Below, in pieces: positions 25,501 to 37,500 of a DNA stretch of 64,000 nt (positions are counted from its first letter, which is position 1; every line of letters begins with the position of its first letter). The notes beneath the pieces were generated by a model. It saw nothing but the letters and a program-made list of their open reading frames with translations. It was not told where the DNA came from and did not search any database. The DNA is from Ciona intestinalis. Its lineage: Eukaryota > Chordata > Ascidiacea > Phlebobranchia > Cionidae. Position numbers and translations under genes: made by a program. The stretch spans positions 2,599,589 through 2,663,588 of the forward strand of contig NC_020170.2 in assembly GCF_000224145.3 (NCBI RefSeq). The letters are read 5' to 3'.

Positions 25501-28500
25501 CTCATAAAAACTTGTTTGCCAACAAGAATCTCTCAATGTCCAGTTTAATATCGCACAAGGAAGTAGGATTCTACTTTAGCGGCAAGGTCATCTGAAAACA
25601 AGTTTTATTTTTGCATTCCAAAAGAGTTTTTTTGCTATTTATAACAGTACTGATGTTTCAACATCCTATACAGGTCATCAAGTCAAAATATTAATACTGT
25701 AATAAACTGCCAGAAAAGGTGTTTTGGAATTACGATTTCGTACAATTAAATTTATGTATTATATTTTGCTTTTGCTATTGGACAGTGTTAGAAATATAAA
25801 TTTTGTGTTAAAATGACCAACTCGTCTGTATGGAATACATCTGTTATATTAAGTTCAGAGGAACTTATTTATAATTTTACAAGCCTTGAAAATAGTGGTA
25901 GCTATAGTGGCAGTGAAGGTAAGTAAATTAAATTGTGTTGTATATTTTTAATAAACAATAGATTTTCAGGTCTCTTTTCATTAATTTCTCTCTGTTTTAA
26001 CTATTATAATTTTTCTTTTTTTTAATAAAAAAATATATTTATTATTTTTATATATAGTTTTATTGTTGGGTTACATAAAAATACATTTAAACTTACTATA
26101 CAACTTATTCACCTAGTATTACATTCATGTTGACTTTTACAACATATGTGTTTATAAATCATATTTCCTGAGTTTTATTATGACATCACAATGTTGAGGG
26201 AAGGGATCCATGTAAGGAGAAATACACAACAAGAACTCTTGACATTGTATCCCAGCAGTGATGCTCATATTTCTTGTTTTATCATGGCCAGTGTTTTACA
26301 CTAATATGTGTTTGGTAAACACTGTTTGTAGAGCAAACAGTGGTAAAGGTGAATGATTTACAAGGCTCTTGTCAATGTTAAAAGCCTATGATTACTTTGC
26401 AGTACAGTGCTAGAGGTATCTGTCATTTAGTAAGCGCCATGTGTCAGAAATACAACAAGAATATTCAAGTACAACCATTTTACTCATAAGTCTGCAGTGT
26501 TTGAACCAGCAATGCTAAAGTCTTGCTATTAAGTTACAGAGATTTTGTTATTAACTTTAAATTACCACCTTGCAAGTAAAATTAGACGCCAACCACGGTA
26601 TTTCTGAGTAATCTTAGCATAGCCAGAGGTGCGAGTGTAGTGTTGCCAGTGCTATTTCCGATGCATTAATATTGTATGAGAGTACTGTGTACTTTCTCTC
26701 ACCGGCAATCCTGCTTAAGTGCCCTAGCTACCCACAAGTAGCTGACTGGTATAAGCTTACATTGCAGAGCAGGGCAAGATGTTTAAAGTGTATGGATTTT
26801 TGTCAACCAATTAGGTTCTTGAATATACGTTCACAGGTTCACTGTATGGTATACATTTTGACAGCCTTAAGGGTTTTAATTAGTGTGAGCCTGGAGTTTA
26901 TAAATATGTTAAAGAATAAATGTATTTAGTCAGTATATTTGTGTATATTACACCTAGAAGTTTTTACACTCAAGAAATATGTCAGGTATTTTACATTTTG
27001 TTAAATTTTTGGTAAAAGTGAATTTTAGGCTGTACAAAATTATTGTTTGTTCAGAATAATTATTATTGAATTGATTGTGGTTTATTTAATTATAAATTAC
27101 ATTATCTAAGAAACGTGATCTGTATTGTTGTAACCTAATATATATCTCTTATACACCATTGGTTGGACTTGATTATTGTTTGCTGCATATTTAGTAGCAC
27201 TTAGTTTAGCACGTGGATAATGTTTCTTATTTTATTTTGTAAACAAACTTCAGCAAATAAAGTCTAGTCTACTGTCTACAAATATATACTGCCCTGATTT
27301 AATGTACAGTTTTCTTTACCATAGAATTTTATTTCTATTCAAATATACGACATTAAAATACATTTTTAACATATGACTAATCTTAGTGCTTGCAGCATTT
27401 TGTCAGTTGATTAAAATCCAGCATTCAACTTTATTCCATCATACTGTTACAATTTAATGCATTTTTATTTTTTCTATTAAAATTAAAAATCATCAATTTT
27501 ATTTTTTTTCTAGAACTTTCTCCAACAATTCCGTCAACTACCACAGCCCCTCCTACAACAACAACATTATCAACAACAACAACTGAAAGAACAACAACAA
27601 CAACAACAACACCCCCACCTACAACAACAACAACAACCCCTTTCTCCACCCTCCCACCCACAACAACATACATACCACCCTTTGATGTTGTAGGGGAAGC
27701 CACAGATCCACCAGAGCCTGTAGCACCCTCTGTACCAGGTAAATAACGTTTATATATACTAATACTGTTGCTGCAATGGTAAAGAATCTTTATATATATT
27801 GTTACTGCCATGGTATATTATACTTGTTTTATAAGTGCCTGTTATATATTGTGAGTTTTTTACGGTTGTATTAGTGTTTTTTACTATTTTTTGAAAGTTT
27901 AATTCCGTTAAACAGGACGAATACATAATTTAATGTTTGAAATCATCTGTAATTCTTTAGTCAGTGTGTAATCTATACCATAAAATCGTATTTATTTATA
28001 GAATAGAACTATTTATTTTTAATAGAGTGTTTAGGTGTTTACCATAAAATCCTAGTTATAGTAGGGTGGGGGGAGATGGGACACCTTTTCAATCTATTTT
28101 CTCCTCCAATTTGGTAGTAAACAAACAATCAACGATTTTTTATAAAACTTTATCCTCACGGCTTCAATAGATGGTTGTTAATGGTTTAAAACACGATCAG
28201 GATATTTGGTTATTATGTGTGAAAGGTGTCCCATTTTCCCCCACCCTACTATATTTATAGAATAGAACTAGTTACCGTACAACCATATATGAAATGGACA
28301 ACATTTTCCGCATAACCAATATATTATTATTCAAAACATAAATTAAAACCAACAATCTCACATTATGACATCACAGTTGGTCATCTCAAGTCCACTTTAC
28401 AAACAAATAATGTTTGAATAATTTCTTCAAGTTATTTCAAGTGTTCATACTTGAGTAATTATAGAACATCAGGCCACTGGACATAATTTGTGTGTCTGAA

Positions 28501-31500
28501 CATAATTTCTGTTTAAATCAGCGCTTCCCAAACTTTTCTAAAAATTTTGTCTGGTTGACTCTTTGCAAAAATTATGATATTTCGCAGCCCCATAAAAATT
28601 AATAAACGCTGTAGAAAAAATGCAAAACCACACCAATGAAAGAAAAAGTAAAACTATCATATAGAGTACCCCCTAAAAATTGCTGTATGGACCTCAGTTG
28701 GACTGCGTGCCAAGTTTGGGAACCGCTGGTTTACCTGGTAAAAAATAACAACCCATTTGTTCCTACTACGAATTCTCAAATATAATTTACATTTTAAATT
28801 TTTTTTATCGTTCTAGTCTATATGGATGGGGTCCTATGGCAAGGCAAACCATGGGGTTTAAGCCAAAATTTGCATATTACGTTGGACTAGGGGTTTACAA
28901 ACTAGTAAAATTGATGTTTTAAATTTTTTTTATCACTCCAGTCTATATGGGTGAGGTTTAATGACAAGGCAAACCATGGGGTTTTTAGGTCAGAGTTGGC
29001 ATATCCTATTAGACTAGGGGTTTATGTATTGGATGTATATTATGGTATTGGTTTTAGAGCAGGATTCAAAAATCAATTTTTATTGATAGTTCGATTCATT
29101 GTTAAAGTAGAATAGAGAAAGTACATCCCATATTGGCTCGTGTCGTTTTGTAAATGATTTATAAGACTCTCATGAAACATTGATACCGCTGCCTCTGTGA
29201 AAAATATTTGGAAAATTTGGAGTATTTTTTCAAGGATGAGGCAACATTTTTTCCTAACTCCAATATTTTATTTTTTGTTGTCAAAATTCATACATTCCAA
29301 CAATATTTGCTAAATTTATTTTATAAAAAAAACATATACATCATAAAATTTAAAAAAAAAACTTTTAAACTGATGCAAGCATAGTTCAATTTTTACTAAA
29401 TATGTTTTTTTATTGTTTAAGTGCAATATAGCAGGCATAGATGCAAAAATCGAACTTATTGGTTCTAATGTTAAAAATTACTACACCGCAGAAAATTCCA
29501 AATTTTAGAGTATTTTTTTATTTTTATGGCTAAAATTTTTACCCAAACCTAATATTTTATCTTTTGAGAGTAAAAATTCATAAATTTTAACAATTATTAC
29601 TGCATTATATTGCATTTATTTTATAAATTTCCACAAAAATTTGAAACTTGAGCCATTTAAAACGTTTTACCCAATTTTTTTATCACTAGCCAAAGGTCCG
29701 TTGGATGGCACGAACACTGAACCCCCTGTAGCCCCCTCTGCTGGTGGCATCCCAATAATCCCGATCGCAGTGAGCATCGTCGTGGTCGTCCTCATTATTG
29801 TTGGGATCACTCTCTTCATAGTTTGGAGGCGAAGGAGCAGAAAGCCAAAGTTTAAAAACGGATACCTTTCAAATAAGTAATAGCATATTTTGTTTTTGGG
29901 GAAAGATATTCTTATAAAAGAGAAAAAGTTACAAATTTATTGTTTATGAAAATAATCAACTATCACCGCATGGCAGATAAAACAATGTTTTTTTAATAAA
30001 ATCACTTTTTTTGTTGAAGATTTTTCTTAATGTTGCTAAAAATATATTATCGCTTGTTAGAAAAAGCAATAGTTTAAAGACAAATTTTGTTAAAATTAAT
30101 TGCAAAAAACTATACCAACACAAATATGAATGCTATACTTAATATACAGTATCGAATTATTTTACAAAACAACTCAAATTTAAAACTGCTTAAAGCATGC
30201 AAAACTTCTTTAAAGTTGCTAAATAAAAATATATAAGTTTTTTCGAGTTTTATGAGTTTTAAAGCAATCATTCGAAAAAAAAAATTGTTACAATAAATTG
30301 CAAAAAATTAGAATTTAAAATTGCCTTTTAAAAGCATGACAAACTTTTTCCTTACCCATTAGTTTACAGTATTTCATGTATTTCATGCAGCAATTCAGCA
30401 AATAAATTATTAATTTTTGTTTTGTTTTCAGTATTCGGTATGATAACAGCGATCAACTGCAGAAGTTGGTGCCCAACGGATCCTCGAACAGAAGATACCC
30501 AGCGATACCTATCGATAGACTTGAGTCTGAATTTACAAGGAAACACGCAGATGATGATAAACTATTCAGAGAGGAATATTCTGTATGTAGTTTCAATAAT
30601 GTTTTCCTATACTTTTTCTACAGTAGTGTGACTTTTTTGTATTTTAGGCTACATTGTGTGTTTTATAGCACATTTCTTTATTGTATTACAAATTTACTAT
30701 GATTTTTATTATACTGTGTTTTTTGGTGTATTCTAAAAAACATTGTATGTTCTATTATATAGTACAGGTCTCTTTAATATGAAGTTTAAATGGGTTTCTA
30801 AAGCACTCACACCTAGGGGGCCTAGAATACAACTAGTTTTTCTCTATAACCCCCAAAAAACATCAATTTTTGAAAGATAAAAATTTCGATGTTTATTAAC
30901 AAAAAATATGTGTTTGAACGATTTAATTTTTATTTTTGAAAAAAATGTTTTAATTTATAGAATATTCCAGAAGGCGTTGGTTCTCGGGATCATGGAGGTA
31001 AATCCCACAATAAAGATAAGAACAGATACACCAATGTTATCCCATGTAAGATTATTTCTTGTGTAAGATTATTTTACGTATAACTGTTTTTTTTTCGGTA
31101 AAAAAGACTGATTATTTTAGTTGTTTGTAGTTTTTCATTATTTTTTTATAGTTTAATTTCAGTTTAAAATGAATATTTTTTATATATTTATGTGTTTTAA
31201 AGTATTTTTTCGCTTATTAAAGACTAATTTTGACCAAAACAATCAATAAAAACAAACCAATCACAAAATAATTAATATTATTAAAAAATAAAAAGAACCA
31301 TCACAAAATAATTAATATTAATAAAAAAATAATAGTTCTATCACAAAATAATAAATAACATTGCTTTATATTCACAGTCGATCACTCACGAGTGGTGTTA
31401 CCAAAATCAACAAACACAGATGGCGATTACATCAATGCTTCATTTGTAGACGTGAGTCACGTTATTCTCCATTTATTTATCCTTTAACTGAGAATAATTC

Positions 31501-34500
31501 TTCAAACCTACTTATTTCTCCCTAATGTAAAATTAATTTTTTTGAGTCATAAATTATATTTGAACGTTATCAGCCATTGCCATGATTTAGGTTTGCATAT
31601 TACATATTTTACCCATGAGTCAGTAAACTTTCTATTTTAATAAGTTTTTAATTTTGAACGTAAAGATTAAATGGTTAATCTGTAACTTTCATAAAAAGGC
31701 TGGTTAGTTAGGGTTTTGTTTAAACAGCATCTTAGGTAATAAGTTCACCAATACAATATTACATGGAAGTTAAAGTGTGTGTTTGGTACCTGAAGATACT
31801 GGGTTCAAAGCTTGATGCTGCCACCATTGTTTTCTTTTTTTGTGTGTGTGTGTATCGTTAAACGAAATATCAAGTAATAATTTTTTCCACTGAGTTGTCA
31901 CTACTAAGATATAGTTGTTTACATTACAATTACAAAAACAAAACAATTTTACAAAAAAAAAATTTCTAACCTGTATATTTTGGGAGACTATTAAATAAGA
32001 CACCCATGTTATATAGTAGGTTGGGGTAAGATAGGACACCTTTTCATTCTATTTTCTCGTCCCATTTAGTAATAAAAAAAGAATATTCAAAGAATTATAA
32101 AACCATATCTTCACGACTCCCATAGACCATTGTTAATTGTTTAAAACATGATCAGGATATATTATTTTTTTGTGCTAAAGGTGTCCTATCTTACCGCACA
32201 GTACCATAATTAAGTTGCCCACTAAATAAGTCAACTAGCTTGATTCATTCATCAAATAATCGGATTTTTGTCTTGAACAGGGTTACAAACACAAAGGCAA
32301 GTTCATAGCAGCACAAGGGCCCAAAGATGGCACCATCAATGATTTCTGGAGAATGATTTGGGACCAGAACGTCACAACTATTATAATGGTTACAAACTTA
32401 AAGGAAAACAACGAGGTTATTGTTTAACAAATTAACAACTTTCATAACTAAACCATTAATAACTGCCTTCTGCAAAAAGAATACTAACTGCATTCTGCCT
32501 GGATTATTTTTTTTTTCAAAAGCTGTACTGTTACTGGTATAAGCCATTGTACAATGGTGTATATTGTTATACAATAGCGCAATGTGTAAAGTTTTTTTAA
32601 CAAAAAGAAAGAAATTAACAGCTTGGATAGCTAAATAACTGTGGGTGTTATTTCAATACGTGCATGTAGTTTTGGATCCCAAGACCTTGTGTAACTATTA
32701 TTCAAGTCAATTTAGTTTCTTGTTTGTTAAATCTGCTTAATTTACTTAAAATATTTATTAATCGACATTTTTCCTTGAGTTTTAACTGCAACCCAGCCTT
32801 GCCTGCAGTTATTGGATTAGTGATTTTATAAAACGGCTGTCGTGTTAGTACTAGTAATATAAGCAATAATGAAATAGTTTATATCGTTAAAGAAAAGCCC
32901 CCATTTGTAAAGCTCTTTTCGTTTCAGAATTGTAATCTTTTGCAGCCGAAGTGTGCACAGTATTGGCCACAATCTGGTAGTTCTATCTATGGAGACTTGA
33001 GCGTGGTGTATTTGGGTGAGAACCACTTGGTGGATTACACCATTCGAAAGTTTACAATACAACAGGTAAAAAATGTTTTTTCTACTGCTATTACCAACAG
33101 GCATATTTTTTCTGACATAAAATAGACAAAAATTATATTCAAAACCAACGTTTTGTCTGCCATATGGCGAAGTTTTATCAACATTAAATAATTGCTAATA
33201 AAAGAAATACAAATACTAAAACCCTTTATCTTATTTATTATTATAATTTATCACTTTTACAGTAAAAATTTTCGAATTTTTTTTTAAAAAATATTTTCTG
33301 TTCCATATGATAGTTTTTTTTTTATTATTTATGCCAGGAAAAATGGGATTTACAAAACTGCAAAAAAAATTAAAAAATTGGCTCAATCCTACAATACAAA
33401 AAAAAAATTATTCGCATTTTTTCTACAGTGTAAAGGTGAGGCTACACTCAGTGTTCGACGAAATATGATTCAATATCATTTCACAAGTTGGCCAGATTTT
33501 GGGGTACCTAAGTCCCCATCAGGCATTCTTAAGTTTATGAGGAAAATAAAACACGGTAGTCCCACTGGCTATGGAGCAGTGGTTGTCCATTGCAGGTGCG
33601 AAAAGAAAATATATATGTTTTTACGTTTTAACATGTTTTTTTTATGTTTTTTTTTAATTAGACCAAATGAACTGGAAATTTTATTTTTATATAGGTGACT
33701 GTTATTTTTTACTGTCTTAGTGCACCTAAAGTGGTTTAAATAAGTTCAGATTGTCAATTTTTAGTTCATTTCTGGCTTTAACACAGATTTTACTGCAGTG
33801 GTCACTAATGAGTTGTCTAAATTGTCTGCCATACAGAAAACAATTACCCACAAAGTTAAACACATGATAACTCATTTGAGGGCACAAAGTGTATAAAGCA
33901 AAACCTCTGCGTAATATAGATTGTGGTTTTCCGGCCAGACGAGGATAAAGCTAGTGACATTTATTTATTCACTCAACCCTTTTTTACTACAGTGCTGGTG
34001 TTGGTAGGACAGGCACATACATATGCATTGATGCCATGGTGGATATGATGTTACGAGAGGGAAAAGTTGACGTTTATAGTTTCGTTACACAAATGAGGAA
34101 CCAACGACCGGAGATGGTGCAGACAGAGGTGACTTTTGTTTGGAGAAAAAATAAACGTTTTTACTTAAAAGTTCATATAAATATGTTTATTCGTTGTCAG
34201 ACGTTTTAAGCTGTTTATAAATAGGATTTGTGTTTGAATATATAAACATGTAACTGTAAAAAGTGTTTAATGTTTCCTTTTGCTGTATAAATACTGGTGT
34301 TGAAACTATGATAGGGTTTGTTCAGTAGCCTTCAGTATGGTATATGCCACTTAGATTTCTTATTAAAAATAAAAAAATGTTCTTGTTATAGTATAGAAAG
34401 TGTTTTAAAGTTATACATATAAATAAACGTTTGAATAGTAGGCCAACTCAAGCCTATGACATGCCTCGTCATAGGACCTCACCTATACAAAATACAACAT

Positions 34501-37500
34501 ATGCATATATTAAACAAGTTACATGCTATTTAACAAGGTACATTTGACCTATTAAATTTAAAAAGTTACATTCAACATATAAAACATAGAAAAGTCACAT
34601 TAATGTCAAAAAGGTTACATTTAACCTAATAAAAGTAAAAAGGCACTTTAATGTAAAAAAGATACACTTAAAATCAAGTTAAATTTAACATTATTTATTC
34701 CCTTACAGCAACAATACATCTTCATATACCAAGCCTTACTTGAACACCATCTGTATGGAGATACAGAAGTTGAAGCCACGGAAGTCAACAATCATATCGA
34801 TGAACTGAGTCAGAGAATGCCGGGAAATGTTACGGGCATGGAGCATGAATTTAAAGTAAGACTGTATTTTTAATATAGTAGGGTGGGGAAGATGGGACAC
34901 CTTTAGCACATAATATCTAAATATCCTGATCGTGTTTTAAACAATTACCAATGATATATTAGAGTCGTAAGGATACAGTTTTAAAATATTTTGAATGTTC
35001 TTTGTTTACTACTGAATGGGCAAAATCAAGCAAGTTTTTTTTCAGGACATAATAGTAAATGTACTTTAACAGATATTTGTTACCAAAACTTTATTAGAAT
35101 TCTACAAATAAATTGTTATATAAAATTTGTTATTTTATAGAAATTGACGACAATTCGGATCCAAAAAGATCAGATGAGAGCTGGTAACCATCCAGCTAAC
35201 ATGAGGAAAAATAGAGTTTTGTTGATTCTTCCATGTAAGTATATTGGTGTAGTGGGGATACGTTTACAGTCATATTTTAAAAGATTACTGTCATTTTTTA
35301 TAAGTTTACAGTCATTTTTTGTAAATTTACAATTATTTTTCATAAGTTTACGGTCATTTTTATAAGTTTACAGTCATTAATACATACCTTTATATATGAA
35401 ATGATACCACATATACACACAACACCTTTTATAGTATTTTATATTTATTTCAAAAAAATCTTATAAAAAATTCATAAAATTTTCCAGATGATTGGAACAG
35501 AGCAATTCTTCCAGTGAGGCGAGGACTTGAAAACTCGGATTACATAAACGCTTCGTATATCGACGTAAGTGATCGCTTTCTCTCATCAAATTTTCATTTG
35601 CCTCGTAACATGCCTATAAAATATTTAGTGCATAATATTTGCATGAAATGAAAAAAATGTTTTTGTTTTTTTTGTTGAGCTTGTGTATGCATATAGTGTA
35701 TAACAAGCCTTGATACTGTAGTAGCATTCAGTTAAGTTTTATATCTTATATTTTGTTTGTAACTTGTAGGTGTTTTACCTTTTTTTTATATTTAAACAGT
35801 CTCTTTAAGGTAAAAAAATATCATTTTTTCCCAGCTTGTAAATGTCCTTCTGTTTTATCTAAGGCTTTAGTATGTTAATGTTTGTTCATGTTGTATTTAC
35901 TGTTATATTATAAAAAAACAGTTGTTGATACTGCCCTAACCTATGTTTTAAAAATCCCAAATTCCAATTTTAATTTCTTAGCATAACTGGTACTCTTAAA
36001 ATATTAAATTAATGTATGTTAAACTTATATAAATTGTAAAAATAATAAAACAGTGATCATTTTACAACTAAGCAACAAATAAAAAACAAAATTTACAAAA
36101 ATACATAATAATGTATTGTTTAAAAATTTCAAAGTTTTTTTAAATAATTTCAGGGTTACCGACAAAAAGATGCGTACATCGCCACCCAGGGACCCCTCCC
36201 ACACACAATCGAAGACTTCTGGAGGTTAATATGGGAAACCAAGTCAGCTTCTATAGTTATGCTGACTGAACTTGTTGAGAGGGGGCAGGTGAAATAAAAA
36301 TATTTTTATAAAAAGTTTTTTTTAAATTAAATTTTCGATAAACTCAAACTTAGTGAAAACGAAAACAATATAGATTTTTTTAGATTTTTTTTACAGAATT
36401 AAACAATGCTACTGAAAATTTTTCAAACTGAAAAAAAGTTATTTTAATATGTTAATAACTGCATTTACAGAAAAAGACTGTAAAAAACATCTATTTTTAT
36501 TTAAAATCTGATAATTTTTTTTTTCTAGGCTAAATGCGAGCAGTACTGGCCAAATGAAGGAACATTAGTTTACGGAGATTTGAATGTACAACTTAAAATA
36601 GAAGAAGAATTAGACAATTATACAACACGAGATTTCATTATTACAAATAATACCGATCATACTGAAAGAAAACAAATGGTTAGACAGGTAAGGCAAAAGA
36701 TTTTATCGTCTGTTTGGTAGTAAAAAAAATAAAAAAATTACTTAAAATAAAAGACGTTAAAATTTCTTACGAATAATTTGTGTTTTTCTTGTTGTACTGT
36801 AGCTTACCATGTGGACCCATATTTCCATACTTATTATTTATATATATGTTTTAAAAAACCTTTTTAAACCATAATATTTCTACATTCATAAAATTGTTCA
36901 GTTTTTATTTTGTTTTTTTAAAACAATGTTTCGATTTAAAAAAATAATTTAAAAAACATTGTTTTTAAAATCTTGTAAAATTTTGAAAAATCTGTTTACA
37001 GCGCCATCTGTTTTATTTTATAATTTTAAATTTTCATAGAATAAAAACTTTATTTTTTTCCAGTTTCACTACCATGGATGGCCTGAAACTGGACCTCCAA
37101 GTTCCGGTTTCAGCATGATCAGTCTGGTTGAGCAAGTACAAAAACAACAGCAATCATCAGGCAACCATCCTATTACTATACACTGCAGGTGGGGCTGGTA
37201 TATGTTGTTAGATAGTGGTAGGGCTGTTCTATATGGTGGAGGACAAGTTCTACTGAATAAACTATGCCTGTTTTACTTTCCACCAAGATAACTCTTAAAA
37301 ACGTATCATAAATAAGTAGCGAAATTTTTACGCCCTTTTTTTTACAAAATTGTTAAACTTTTACTGACCCCCTATAAAGTAACAAAATTGGGAACCACTG
37401 TACTAGGGAATGTGGTACTTAATCTAAGTAAAGTCATTGATAATCTATTAAAATACTGTTTACTGAAACGCATACCACAATAACTTGACTTACAAAATTT

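Noticed and set aside
27431..27811. Minus-strand 126-codon frame rich in Val
   Set aside because: Antisense of the ACA-rich mucin stalk exon; valine runs are the complement of threonine codons.
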